This document shows positions 19,823 through 28,871 of a stretch of DNA of 57,388 nucleotides, piece by piece. Made by a program: the position numbers and the translations under genes. How positions within the stretch are numbered: position 1 is the stretch's first letter; every line of letters starts with the position of its first letter. The stretch is taken from positions 1-57,388 of the forward strand of contig NZ_FPAQ01000025.1 of assembly GCF_900116405.1 (NCBI RefSeq), read 5' to 3'. Below the pieces are notes generated by a model that was not told the DNA's origin, did not search any database, and saw only the letters and a list, made by a program, of their open reading frames with translations. Source of the DNA: Halomonas saccharevitans (lineage in GTDB: Bacteria; Pseudomonadota; Gammaproteobacteria; Pseudomonadales; Halomonadaceae).

Positions 19823-20980
19823 ATGAGCCAGTCCCCCCAGGCCTGGGCCGCCCAGCAGCCCGAAAACGCCCTGACCCTGCCGTCCCGCTACTTTTACGAT
19901 CCAGCGCTGTTCGAGGCCGAGCGCGAGCGCGTCTTCATGGGCGCCTGGCATTTCGGCTGCCACGTCAACGAACTCGACCAGCCCGGCGCTTTCGTGGTGC
20001 GCGACATCTTCGATCAGAGCGTGATCCTGATGCGCGACCGGGATGGTGAGCTGCATGCCTTCCACAACGTCTGTCAGCACCGCGGCAACCGCCTGCTGAG
20101 CGAGACCCGCGGCGTGCAGAAGGGCGTGATCCGCTGCGCCTACCACTCCTGGTGCTATGGTGCCGACGGCCGCCTCAAGGCCGCCCCGCGCAGCGACCGC
20201 ATCGAGGCCTTCAACGTCGACGACTACCGGATCCCACCGGTCCGCCTGCAGGTCTTCGCCGGCAGCGTCTACTTCAACCTCGATCCCGACGCCGCGGACA
20301 TGCACGACCTCTTCCCCGGCGCCGAGGCGGCGATCCGCGACGCCATCCCTCATCTCGACGAGATGCGCCTGATCCAGGAGGACGACGTCATCGTCCCGGC
20401 CAACTGGAAGGTGATCATGGACAACTCCATCGAGGGCTATCACTTCCAGCTCTCGGGCCCCTGTCACGTGGATCTGGCGTCGCTGATCGACTTCTCCGGC
20501 TACAAGCTGCGCCACCACGACAACTGGTGGACCTACGGCGCCCCGCCCAACCGAGAGGCCACCGAGGCCTACGGCGAGCCCATCGGTCGCCCGGTGGAGG
20601 ACGGCGACGGCTTCTTCAACATCGGCCTGTGGCCCCACAACACCTTCTACCAGTTCCCGTTCTCCCAGTGCATGGGCACCTTCATGATCATCCCGCTGGA
20701 CGCCGAGCGCAGCATCCTGCGCTTCGGCTACTACAGCGCCCAGGGCCCTGACGCCCTGCCCGAGGTGGCCCGGGCCAGCATCCGCTGGATGAACGAGGAC
20801 CTGGGACCGGAGGACATCGAGCTCAACGTCACCACCCAGAAGGGCCTGCGCTCCCTGGGCTACGACCAGGGCCGCTACATGATCGACGCCGAGCGCAGCA
20901 ACGAGAGCGAGCACCTGGTGCTGAACTTCCACCGTCTGGTGCATCGGGCCCTGCACGGCGAGGACGGAGCCGGGTCATGA
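19823..20980 (+). CDS. Rieske 2Fe-2S oxygenase, alpha subunit (probable quaternary-amine oxygenase)
   Basis: The protein has 385 residues counted from the ATG at 19823, which has GAGGTG 7 nt upstream. The Rieske cluster ligands are in CQHRGN and CAYHSW (about residues 84-107). The mononuclear iron site is in NSIEGYHFQLSGPCH (about 204-218). Fold and length resemble carnitine, stachydrine and glycine-betaine oxygenases (CntA, Stc2 and GbcA types). The operon also encodes the flavin/2Fe-2S reductase and a betaine-type binding protein, which supports a betaine-like substrate. The exact substrate cannot be read from sequence. Confidence 0.8.
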   Translation: MSQSPQAWAAQQPENALTLPSRYFYDPALFEAERERVFMGAWHFGCHVNELDQPGAFVVRDIFDQSVILMRDRDGELHAFHNVCQHRGNRLLSETRGVQKGVIRCAYHSWCYGADGRLKAAPRSDRIEAFNVDDYRIPPVRLQVFAGSVYFNLDPDAADMHDLFPGAEAAIRDAIPHLDEMRLIQEDDVIVPANWKVIMDNSIEGYHFQLSGPCHVDLASLIDFSGYKLRHHDNWWTYGAPPNREATEAYGEPIGRPVEDGDGFFNIGLWPHNTFYQFPFSQCMGTFMIIPLDAERSILRFGYYSAQGPDALPEVARASIRWMNEDLGPEDIELNVTTQKGLRSLGYDQGRYMIDAERSNESEHLVLNFHRLVHRALHGEDGAGS

Positions 20981-21744
20981 GCCCCCAGGGTGCCTTCACC
21001 GGCAAGCGGGTGCTGGTCACCGGCGGCGCCCGCGGGATCGGCGCCGCCACCGTGCGCCGCTTCCTCGCGGAAGGCGCGACGGTGGCCATCGGCGCCCGCC
21101 GCGCGGCCTCCGTCGACGCCCTGTGCCACGAGCGGGGCGACGGGGCCCGGGTGGTCGCCGCCCCGGGACCGCTGGAGGACCGCGCCTCCTGCGCCGCCGT
21201 GGTCGAGGCCGCGGTGGCCGGGCTCGGCGGGCTGGACGTGCTGGTCAACGCCGCCGGCGTCTTCGAGGAGCTGCCCTTCGAGGCCGTCACCCAGGCCCAC
21301 TGGGACACCACCTTCGCCGTCAACGCGGCCGGCACCTTCTTCACCCTCCAGGCCGCCCTGCACCACCTGGAGGCCAGCGGCGGCAACGCCGTCAACCTGG
21401 GCTCGGATGCCGGGCTGATCGGCTTCCCGCCGAGCAGCGTCTACTCCGGGGCCAAGGCCGCGGTGGTCAACCTGACCCGGGCGCTGGCGCTGGAGCTCGC
21501 CGGCCGCATCCGCGTCAACTGCGTCTGCCCGGGCAACGTCGCCACCGACATGATCGACGCCGCCGCCGAGGCCAGCGGTGATCGTGAGGCCTACCTGGCC
21601 GCCGCCCGGGCCCGCTCGCCCCTGGGGCGCATGGCCCGGCCCGAGGAGGTCGCCGACGCCATCCTCCACCTGGCCTCGCCCCGGGCCGGCTTCACCCACG
21701 GCGCCATCCTCTCGGTGGATGGCGGCGGGGTCTGCGGCTTCTGA
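20977..21744 (+). CDS. Short-chain dehydrogenase/reductase
   Basis: A 255-residue classical SDR. The cofactor motif TGGARGIGAA is near residue 15. The NAG element appears as VNAAGVF (about 90), the active site as YSGAKAA (Tyr and Lys, about 150-156), and the C-terminal GAILSVDGG motif is present. It overlaps the Rieske gene by 4 nt (ATGA), so the two are co-translated. A role oxidising or reducing an alcohol/ketone intermediate of the same pathway is inferred from the operon. Confidence 0.85.
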   Translation: MSPQGAFTGKRVLVTGGARGIGAATVRRFLAEGATVAIGARRAASVDALCHERGDGARVVAAPGPLEDRASCAAVVEAAVAGLGGLDVLVNAAGVFEELPFEAVTQAHWDTTFAVNAAGTFFTLQAALHHLEASGGNAVNLGSDAGLIGFPPSSVYSGAKAAVVNLTRALALELAGRIRVNCVCPGNVATDMIDAAAEASGDREAYLAAARARSPLGRMARPEEVADAILHLASPRAGFTHGAILSVDGGGVCGF

Positions 21745-21780
21745 GCCGCCGCCAGACAACAACACACGAGGAGATTCCCC

Positions 21781-22722
21781 ATGACGAAGCATCACGACAC
21801 CCTGCGCACCGGCCTGCTGGCCGCCGCCCTCGGCGCCGTCGCCCTGCCCGGCCTCGCCCAGGCCGAGGAGGTGCGCTTCGCCACCCCGCCCTGGCCCGGC
21901 GCCACCGTCAAGACCGAGGTCGCCAGCCAGCTGCTGGAGCGTCTCGGCTACGCGACCAGCGTCAAGGAGGCCAGCACCGCCATCATCCTGGAGGGCTTGG
22001 TCGGTGGCGACATCGACGTCGACATGGCCCTGTGGCGCCCCTCCCAGGGCGGCATGCTCGATCCGCGCCTGGAAAGCGGCGAGCTAGTCGAGGTCGTCCA
22101 CAACATCCAGGGCGCGCGCTTCAAGCTCGCCGTGCCCGGCCACGTCTGGGACGCCGGCGTGCGCTCCATGGCCGACCTGGCCGAGCACGCCGACCGCTTC
22201 GACCACAGCCTCTACGGCATCGAGCCCGGCAACGTCGGCAACGAGATCATGCAGGACGCCATCGACGACGATGCCTACGGCCTGAGTGACTGGCGGGTGG
22301 TGGCCTCCAGCGTCACCGGCATGCTCTCCCAGCTCGAGGCCAACATGGACGGCGAGCGCTGGACCGCCTTCCTGGGCTGGGAGCCGCACTGGATGAACGT
22401 CGTCTATGACGTGCACTACCTGGAGGACCCCGAGGGCCTGTGGGGCGATGCCAGCAGCGTCTCCACCGTGGCCAGCGCCGCCTTCGTCGAGCGTGCGCCC
22501 AACGTCGCCGCCTTCCTCGAGCAGATGGTGGTGCCCATCGAGGTACAGAACGCCTGGGTCCACGCCTTCAGCCGCGAGGAGCGCCCCCTGGAAGCGGTGG
22601 CCGGCGACTGGCTCGACGCCAACCCCGAGCGGGTCGGCGAATGGCTGGAGGGCGTGAGTGCCGCCGACGGCGCCACGCCGGCCCTCGAGGCCTATATGGA
22701 CGCCTACCTGGCCGACCGCTAA
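21781..22722 (+). CDS. Periplasmic substrate-binding protein, glycine betaine type (OpuAC/ProX family)
   Basis: The 313-residue protein has a signal peptide (cleavage near AQA-EE, residue 29) and a type II periplasmic binding fold with several Trp residues (PPWPGA, ALWRPSQ, LGWEPHWMN). Such residues form the aromatic cage for quaternary ammonium groups in this family. No permease or ATPase gene is adjacent, so it must work with a transporter encoded elsewhere or as a sensor component. GAGGAG lies upstream. Copy C of the dispersed repeat follows. Confidence 0.85.
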   Translation: MTKHHDTLRTGLLAAALGAVALPGLAQAEEVRFATPPWPGATVKTEVASQLLERLGYATSVKEASTAIILEGLVGGDIDVDMALWRPSQGGMLDPRLESGELVEVVHNIQGARFKLAVPGHVWDAGVRSMADLAEHADRFDHSLYGIEPGNVGNEIMQDAIDDDAYGLSDWRVVASSVTGMLSQLEANMDGERWTAFLGWEPHWMNVVYDVHYLEDPEGLWGDASSVSTVASAAFVERAPNVAAFLEQMVVPIEVQNAWVHAFSREERPLEAVAGDWLDANPERVGEWLEGVSAADGATPALEAYMDAYLADR

Positions 22723-22760
22723 GCACGCATACCATCCCTCTGCCTACGAGATGGGCTGAT

Positions 22761-22867
22761 CCGGCGACAAGCCCCGGTGAGCCGGACCTTCGCGAGGGCG
22801 CTGTAGTCCCTTCCCTGGGCGCTACATATGCCCTCCCTGGCAAATGCTCCGCCTTGCCACCGGCGCC
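22761..22867. repeat. Dispersed palindromic repeat, copy C (inside the catabolic operon)
   Basis: The third copy of the element lies between the binding-protein and GMC genes. The core CCCTTCCCTGGGCGCTACAT is intact. The inner hairpin is weaker (TATGCCCTCCCTGGCAAA) and the left arm has a small insertion. Its position inside an operon suggests an effect on mRNA stability or on expression of the downstream genes. Confidence 0.8.
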
Positions 22868-22913
22868 CATCGTCCTGGGAGTTCGACACGAGCCCCCAGG
22901 CCCTGGAGTCATC

Positions 22914-24578
22914 ATGAATCCGACCCCTGACTACGACTACATCATCGTCGGCGCCGGCTCGGCGGGCTGCGTGCTCGCCGACCGTCTGTCCGCCGACGGC
23001 CGCTACCGGGTGCTGCTGCTCGAGGCCGGCCCCAAGGACCACTCCTGGACCATCCATATGCCGGCGGCCATGGGCGCGGCCATCGACGGCCCGCGCTTCA
23101 ACTGGCACTACTGGTCCGGCCCCGAGCCCCACCTGGACGACCGCTACGTCGCCACCCCCCGGGGCAAGACCCTGGGCGGCTCGTCCTCGATCAACGGCAT
23201 GGTCTATATCCGCGGCCATGCCCGGGACTACGACGCCTGGGCCGAGGCCGGCTGCCAGGGCTGGGACTACGCCCAGGTCCTGCCCTACTTCAAGCGCGCC
23301 GAGGGCCATGCCCTGGGCGGCGACGACTACCACGGCGCCGACGGGCCGCTGCGGGTCAGCCCGGGCCGGCCCACCGACCCGCTGTCCCGAGCCTTCCTGG
23401 AGGCCGGCGAGCAGGCCGGCTATGGCGCCAGCGCCGACGTCAACGGCTACCGCCAGGAAGGCTTCGGCCGCATCGACCGCACCACCTGGAAGGGGCGGCG
23501 CTGGAGCACCGCCCGGGGCTACCTGGCCCGGGCCCGCACGCGTCCCAACCTCACGGTGATCACCGGCGCCCTGGCCGAGAAGGTGCTGATCGAGGACGGT
23601 CGCGCCCAGGGCGTGGCCTACCGTCGAGGCGACCGACGCGTCGAGGTGTCCGCCAGACGAGAAGTGTTGCTGGCCGGCGGCGCCATCAACAGCCCCCAGC
23701 TGCTGATGCTCTCCGGGATCGGCCCGCGGGACGAACTCGAGCGCTGGGGCATCGACGCCACCCACTCCCTGGAAGGGGTCGGCCGCCGACTCAGCGATCA
23801 CCCGGATACCGTGGTCGCCTACCGCTGCCCCCGGCCGGTCTCCCACGCCCCCTGGACCCGGTCGCCGCGCAAGTGGTGGCTGGGCATGCGTTGGTTCGCC
23901 GATCGCGGTGGCCTGGCCGGCACCAACCTGTTCGACGCCGGCGCCTTCATCCGCTCGCGGGCCGGGGTCGAGCACCCGGACCTCCAGTTGACCTTCATGT
24001 CACTGGCCGTCGAGCCCGGCACCGTGGAGGCCCTCAAGGATCACTCCTTCCAGGTGCACATCGACCTGATGCGCCCCACCAGCCTGGGCCGAGTGCGCCT
24101 GGCGGACAGCGACCCTGCGAAGGCCCCGGAGATCCTCTTCAATTACCTGGCCACCGAGCGCGACCGCGCCGACATGCGCGCCGCGGTGCGCCTGGTCCGC
24201 GAGCTGATCGAGCAACCGGCCTTCGACGGCCTGCGCGGCGAGGAGATCACCCCGGGGCCGGACTGCCAGAGCGACGAGGCCCTGGACGCCTGGGCCCGGG
24301 CCACCACCGAAACCGGCTATCACGCCGCCGGCACCTGCAAGATGGGCCCGGCGAGCGATCCCGAGGCGGTGGTCGACCCCGAGCTGCGCGTCCACGGCCT
24401 GGACGGGCTGCGCGTGGTGGACGCCTCCATCATGCCGACCATCGTCAGCGGCAACACCAACGCCCCGACCGTGATGATCGCCGAGAAGGCCAGCGACCTG
24501 ATCCTCGGTCGCCCCGCATTGGCACCCAGCAAGGCGCCAGCGTGGATCCACCCCGACTGGCAGCACCAGCAACGCTGA
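22914..24578 (+). CDS. GMC-family FAD-dependent alcohol dehydrogenase (choline-dehydrogenase-like)
   Basis: This is a 554-residue GMC flavoenzyme. The FAD motif YIIVGAGSAGCVLADRLS is at the N-terminus, GGSSSINGMVYIRG near residue 85 is GMC signature 1, and GAINSPQLLMLSGIG is signature 2. The active-site His is in YHAAGTCKMG, and the C-terminal DASIMPTIVSGNTNAPTVMI is typical. I start at the ATG at 22914; the open frame extends left to 22440 but overlaps the preceding gene. It is related to BetA, yet lies apart from any betB/betI pair, so the alcohol oxidised may be another betaine-type compound. Confidence 0.88.
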   Translation: MNPTPDYDYIIVGAGSAGCVLADRLSADGRYRVLLLEAGPKDHSWTIHMPAAMGAAIDGPRFNWHYWSGPEPHLDDRYVATPRGKTLGGSSSINGMVYIRGHARDYDAWAEAGCQGWDYAQVLPYFKRAEGHALGGDDYHGADGPLRVSPGRPTDPLSRAFLEAGEQAGYGASADVNGYRQEGFGRIDRTTWKGRRWSTARGYLARARTRPNLTVITGALAEKVLIEDGRAQGVAYRRGDRRVEVSARREVLLAGGAINSPQLLMLSGIGPRDELERWGIDATHSLEGVGRRLSDHPDTVVAYRCPRPVSHAPWTRSPRKWWLGMRWFADRGGLAGTNLFDAGAFIRSRAGVEHPDLQLTFMSLAVEPGTVEALKDHSFQVHIDLMRPTSLGRVRLADSDPAKAPEILFNYLATERDRADMRAAVRLVRELIEQPAFDGLRGEEITPGPDCQSDEALDAWARATTETGYHAAGTCKMGPASDPEAVVDPELRVHGLDGLRVVDASIMPTIVSGNTNAPTVMIAEKASDLILGRPALAPSKAPAWIHPDWQHQQR

Positions 24579-24588
24579 GGAGGTTCCC

Positions 24589-25539
24589 ATGTCCGATCGC
24601 CTGTCGCTGATCCTGACCCGTCACCGCCGCCTGACCCCGTCCGTCGTCGAGCTGACCCTCGAGGCCGCCGACGGCAAAGAACTACCGCCGGCCCCGGCCG
24701 GGGCGCACCTAGAGCTCGAGCTGCCGGGCGGGCTCGCCCGACACTACTCGCTGCTCGACGACGGTGCCGACGGCCGCTATCGCCTGGGCGTGCTGCGCGA
24801 GCCCGACTCCCGGGGCGGCTCGACCTTCCTGGCCGACGAGGCCCGGGAAGGGCTCGCGCTCGCCGCCTCGACGCCCCGGGACCGCTTCCCGCTGGACGAG
24901 ACCGGCGGCCGCCAGCTGCTGGTCGGCGGCGGCATCGGCATCACCCCGCTGGTGGCCATGGCCCGGCGACTGTGCGCCCGAGGCGTCACGCCGGAGGTTC
25001 ACTATCTGGTGCGCCGGGAGGCGGACGCCGCCTTCGCCGACGAACTCGCCGCCCTGCTGCCCGAGGGCGCGCTGCGCCTGCACGTCTCCGCCCGGGACGG
25101 CCGCGCCGAGGTAGCCGAGCTGGTCGGCGAGGTGGACGCCGACACCCGGATCCATGCCTGCGGCCCGGAGGGCCTGCTCGCCGCCCTGGAGGCGGAGGCC
25201 GACGCCTGGCCGGCGGGCTGCTTGCGCCTGGAGCGCTTCCGCGGCGCGGCGCCGGACACCACGCCCCGGGACGGCCAGTGCGAGGTCGTGCTGGCGCGTA
25301 GCGAGCGGACCCTCACCCTGGCCCCCGACGAACCGCTGATCGAGGGCCTCGCCCGCGCCGGCGTCGCCCCGCCCACCCTGTGCGGGGAAGGCGCCTGCGG
25401 CACCTGCGCCTGCGGCGTGATCGAGGGCGCCGTGGACCACCGCGACGTCCTCCAGGACGACACCGAGAAGGCCGCCAACGACACCCTCTATGCCTGCGTC
25501 TCCCGCCCCGCGGGAGCACGTCTCGTGCTCGACCTCTGA
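24589..25539 (+). CDS. Ferredoxin-NAD(P)H reductase component with C-terminal 2Fe-2S domain
   Basis: A 316-residue class IA-type reductase. The FAD domain carries ARHYSLLDD (about 44-52), the NAD domain carries GGGIGITPLVAMARR (about 109-123), and the plant-type 2Fe-2S domain carries CGEGACGTCACG near residue 265. The domain order equals that of VanB and CntB, the electron-transfer partners of Rieske oxygenases. It surely serves the Rieske gene five positions upstream. GAGGAGG precedes the start, 10 nt after the GMC gene. Confidence 0.9.
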   Translation: MSDRLSLILTRHRRLTPSVVELTLEAADGKELPPAPAGAHLELELPGGLARHYSLLDDGADGRYRLGVLREPDSRGGSTFLADEAREGLALAASTPRDRFPLDETGGRQLLVGGGIGITPLVAMARRLCARGVTPEVHYLVRREADAAFADELAALLPEGALRLHVSARDGRAEVAELVGEVDADTRIHACGPEGLLAALEAEADAWPAGCLRLERFRGAAPDTTPRDGQCEVVLARSERTLTLAPDEPLIEGLARAGVAPPTLCGEGACGTCACGVIEGAVDHRDVLQDDTEKAANDTLYACVSRPAGARLVLDL

Positions 25540-25569
25540 ACCCCCGACCCAAGACAACGAGGAAACCCC

Positions 25570-27054
25570 ATGCCCTTGACCCATAATGACTGGAAGCGCC
25601 GAGCCGCGGCCCTCGAGGTCGACGGCCACGCCTGGATCGACGGACGCCGCTGCTCCGCCGCAGGCGCCGCCACCCTGGACTCCATCAACCCCATGACCGG
25701 CACCCCGGCTGCCGTTATCGCCGCCTGCGACGCGGCCGACGTGGACCGCGCCGTGGCCGCCGCCCGGACGGCCTTTGTCGCCGGCGACTGGGCCCGGGCC
25801 GAGCCCGCCGAGCGGCGCCGGGTGATGCTGGCCATCGCCACCGAGATTCGCATCCACCGCGAGGAGCTGGCCCTGCTCGACAGCCTGGAGGCCGGCAAGT
25901 GCATCAGCGAGGCCCTGGATGACGCCGAGGAGGCCGCGGTGCTCTTCGACTGGTACGGCGAGCTGCAGGACAAAGTCTATGACCGGGTCGCGCCCTCGCC
26001 GGCCGGCGTCCAGGCCACCGTCACCCACGAGCCGCTCGGCGTGGTGGGTGCCGTGGTGCCCTGGAACTATCCGCTGCACAACGCTGCCGTCAAGCTCGCC
26101 CCGGCGCTGGCCGCGGGCAATAGCCTGGTGCTCAAGCCCGCCGAGGAATCCTCGCTCTCTGCTCTGCGCCTGGCCGAGCTGTGCGATATGGCCGGGCTTC
26201 CCACGGGAGTACTCAACGTGGTGCCGGGCCATGGCCACCTAGCCGGTGAGGCCTTGGGCCGCCACGGCGACGTGGATGCCCTGGGTTTCACCGGCTCCAC
26301 CGAGATCGGCAAGCGCTTCCTGGTCTATGCCGGGGAGTCGAACATGAAGCCGGTGTGGCTGGAGTGCGGTGGCAAGAGTCCACTTGTGATCTTCGAGGAC
26401 TGCCCCGACCTGGAAGCGGCGGTGGACGCCGCGGTGGCGGGGATCTTCACCCATGCCGGCCAGGTGTGCTCGGCCCACTCTCGCCTGCTGCTCCAGGACG
26501 GCATCCACGACGCCTTCCTCGCAGCCCTGGACGCGCGCCTGGTGGACCTGGTCCCCGGCGACCCCCTGGACCCGGCCACCCGGCTAGGCCCGCTGGTCAG
26601 CCGCGCCCAGTTCGACCGGGTCTGCGATTACCTGGCCATCGGCCGGCAAGAGGCTACCCTGCGCCATGGCGGCGAACCGCTGAAGACGGCCGGCGGCGAG
26701 CTCTTTATCGCCCCCACGGTGTTCACTGGGGTCATCCCCGAACACCGGCTATTCCACGAGGAAATCTTCGGCCCGGTGCTGGCGGTGAGCCGCTTCAGTG
26801 ACGAGGCCGAAGGCGTAGCACTCGCCAACGATAGCCGATACGGCCTGGCCGCCTCGCTATGGACCACCGACCTGAGCCGAGCCCATCGGCTCTGCGATGA
26901 CTTGCAGGCGGGCACCGTGACGGTCAACGGCGTAGACGCCGTGAGCCCTCAGACGCCCTTCGGCGGCATGAAGCAGTCCGGCATCGGCCGCGACTACGAG
27001 CTGGCCGGCATGCACAAGTACATGGCCCTGAAGACCCGCTGGATCCACTACTGA
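25570..27054 (+). CDS. NAD(P)-dependent aldehyde dehydrogenase (betaine-aldehyde-dehydrogenase-like)
   Basis: A 494-residue ALDH. VVPWNYPLH (cofactor side), GFTGSTEIGKRF, the general base in LECGGKSP and the nucleophile Cys in GQVCSAHSR are all present, so it should be active. The likely role is to oxidise the aldehyde produced by the GMC dehydrogenase or the Rieske enzyme. It resembles BADH and gamma-aminobutyraldehyde-type ALDHs, but the substrate is not determinable. It lies 30 nt after the reductase with a clear ribosome site. Confidence 0.9.
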   Translation: MPLTHNDWKRRAAALEVDGHAWIDGRRCSAAGAATLDSINPMTGTPAAVIAACDAADVDRAVAAARTAFVAGDWARAEPAERRRVMLAIATEIRIHREELALLDSLEAGKCISEALDDAEEAAVLFDWYGELQDKVYDRVAPSPAGVQATVTHEPLGVVGAVVPWNYPLHNAAVKLAPALAAGNSLVLKPAEESSLSALRLAELCDMAGLPTGVLNVVPGHGHLAGEALGRHGDVDALGFTGSTEIGKRFLVYAGESNMKPVWLECGGKSPLVIFEDCPDLEAAVDAAVAGIFTHAGQVCSAHSRLLLQDGIHDAFLAALDARLVDLVPGDPLDPATRLGPLVSRAQFDRVCDYLAIGRQEATLRHGGEPLKTAGGELFIAPTVFTGVIPEHRLFHEEIFGPVLAVSRFSDEAEGVALANDSRYGLAASLWTTDLSRAHRLCDDLQAGTVTVNGVDAVSPQTPFGGMKQSGIGRDYELAGMHKYMALKTRWIHY

Positions 27055-27068
27055 GCAAGGAGCCCATC

Positions 27069-27803
27069 ATGAGCGAGATCCCCGAGATCCCGGGCACGCC
27101 CCGGGAGCAGCTAGCCTGCGCCTTCCGCTGGTTAGCCCGCCTGGACCTACACGAGGCCACCGCCAACCATTGCAGCCTGGCCACCGCCGAGGGCGGCGAG
27201 CGCTTCTTGATCAACCCGGCGGGTCGCCACTTCGCCGAGCTGCGCGCCAGCGACCTGCTGGAGGTCGAGGCCCGGGGCGGCGAACGTCCCGCGGGGCTCG
27301 ACCCCACCGCCTGGGCCATCCACGGCGCCATGCACCGCCAAGGCCGCGAGGTGGGCTGTATCCTGCACACCCACTCGCTGTACGCCACCGCCCTGGCGTG
27401 CCTGGAGGCTCCCGAGCTGCCGCCGGTGGAGCAGAATGCCATGCGCTTCTTCGAGCGCATGGTGGTCGACCACGGCTTCGACGGCATGGGCCTGGGTGAC
27501 GAGGCGGAACGCCTCGGCCGTCTGGCCGGCGAGGCGCCGATCCTGCTGCTGGGCAACCACGGCGTGCTGGCCACCGGCGCCGATGTCGCCGAAGCCTTCG
27601 ATAACCTCTATTATTTCGAGCGCGCCTGCCGCTCCTACCTGGTGGCCCGAGCCAGCGGCCTGCCGCTGGCGCCGGTGGCCCCCGAGGTCGCCCGCAAGAC
27701 CGCCGCCCAGTGGGACGACTATGCTCGGGCGGGCGCCCCCCAGGCCCACTTCGCGGCGCTGATGCGCCTGCTCGACAAGGAGGGCGACGACTACCGGAAC
27801 TGA
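27069..27803 (+). CDS. Class II aldolase/adducin family protein
   Basis: The 244-residue protein has the zinc-binding LHTHSLYAT motif (near residue 100) and the later GNHGVLA (near 160), as in fuculose-1-phosphate aldolase and related enzymes. It lies 14 nt after the ALDH with AAGGAG upstream. In this operon it may cleave or decarboxylate a hydroxy-acid intermediate. Several family members act on non-sugar substrates, so the reaction is open. Confidence 0.85.
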   Translation: MSEIPEIPGTPREQLACAFRWLARLDLHEATANHCSLATAEGGERFLINPAGRHFAELRASDLLEVEARGGERPAGLDPTAWAIHGAMHRQGREVGCILHTHSLYATALACLEAPELPPVEQNAMRFFERMVVDHGFDGMGLGDEAERLGRLAGEAPILLLGNHGVLATGADVAEAFDNLYYFERACRSYLVARASGLPLAPVAPEVARKTAAQWDDYARAGAPQAHFAALMRLLDKEGDDYRN

Positions 27804-27812
27804 GATCGCGCC

Positions 27813-28823
27813 ATGCCCGACACCCCTGCCGCCTCGCCCCCCTATCGGCTCGGCATCCTGCTGCTGCCGCAGTTCTCCTTCGCCGGCCTGGGGGCGCTGC
27901 TGGATCCGCTGTTCATCGTCAACTGGCTGGCCCAGGAACCGCGCTTCGAGTGGCGGCTGCTGGGCGGCGAGCCGACGGTGCCCGCCTCCAACGGCGTGCC
28001 CCTGGGGGTGGCGGTCGACTGGCCGGCGCCCACCGAACTGGACGGGGTGCTGGTGTTGGCCAGCTTCGAGACCAAGGCGCTCACCGACGACCGCCCCCTG
28101 GCCATGTGGCTGCGCCACTGCGCCGCCGCCGGCGTCCAGCTGGGCGGTATCGAGATGGGCAGTGAGGTGCTGGCCGCGGCGGGGCTGCTCGATGGCGAGC
28201 GCGCCGCGGTGCACTGGGACAACCTGGAGGGCTTCCGCGAGCTCTATCCCCGGGTGGAGGCCGTGGGCGAACTCTACACCCTGGGCGCCGCCCGCCTGAC
28301 CTGCGCCGGGGGCACGGCGGTGCTCGACATGATGCTGGCCTGGCTAGCCGACCGGGTGGAGGCGCCGCTGATGGAGGAGCTGCGCAACCACCTGCTGGAG
28401 CGTCGACAGCGCCCGGGGGGCACCGCCCAGCTGGCAGCCGCCCCAGAGCACCAGCCCCAGACCTCTGCCCAGATGCGCCGGATCATCCGGCTGATGCGCC
28501 GGGCGATCGAGGCGCCACTGTCCAGCGCCGAGCTGGCCGCCGAGGTGGGACTCTCGGTGCGCCAACTCGAGCGACGCTTCAAAGCCGAGCTGGGCGTCAC
28601 GCCAAAGCGCTATTACCTCTGGCTGCGCATCAACCGCGCCCACCGCCTGCTGCAGCAGACCGATCTCAGCGTAGCCGAGGTAGCCGCCAGCGCCGGCTTC
28701 GGCTCCCTGGAGCACTTCTCCCGCGCCTATCGGCGTTTCTTCGGCTGCGCGCCAAGCCAAGACCGCCTCCAGTCCCGGGATGCGCCGGTGCTGCCGGTGC
28801 GCCACCTACCCCACCGCATCTAG
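27813..28823 (+). CDS. GlxA/AraC-family transcriptional regulator
   Basis: The 336-residue protein has an N-terminal DJ-1/PfpI-like (GATase1-like) domain (about 10-190) and a C-terminal AraC double helix-turn-helix (about 225-325, with LSVRQLERRFKAELGVTPKRYY). Regulators with this layout (GbdR, CdhR) control glycine betaine and carnitine catabolism in Pseudomonas. It is the last gene of the operon, 9 nt after the aldolase, and is the likely activator at the palindrome near 19700. Confidence 0.88.
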   Translation: MPDTPAASPPYRLGILLLPQFSFAGLGALLDPLFIVNWLAQEPRFEWRLLGGEPTVPASNGVPLGVAVDWPAPTELDGVLVLASFETKALTDDRPLAMWLRHCAAAGVQLGGIEMGSEVLAAAGLLDGERAAVHWDNLEGFRELYPRVEAVGELYTLGAARLTCAGGTAVLDMMLAWLADRVEAPLMEELRNHLLERRQRPGGTAQLAAAPEHQPQTSAQMRRIIRLMRRAIEAPLSSAELAAEVGLSVRQLERRFKAELGVTPKRYYLWLRINRAHRLLQQTDLSVAEVAASAGFGSLEHFSRAYRRFFGCAPSQDRLQSRDAPVLPVRHLPHRI

Positions 28824-28871
28824 GGAAACGCTGGTTGTTGCCAGGCTCGACGATCCAAAGGGAGGCAGGAC

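Noticed and set aside
22440..22913. N-terminal extension of the GMC dehydrogenase
   Set aside because: The frame is open but overlaps the binding-protein gene and the dispersed repeat, and the FAD motif sits right after the ATG at 22914.
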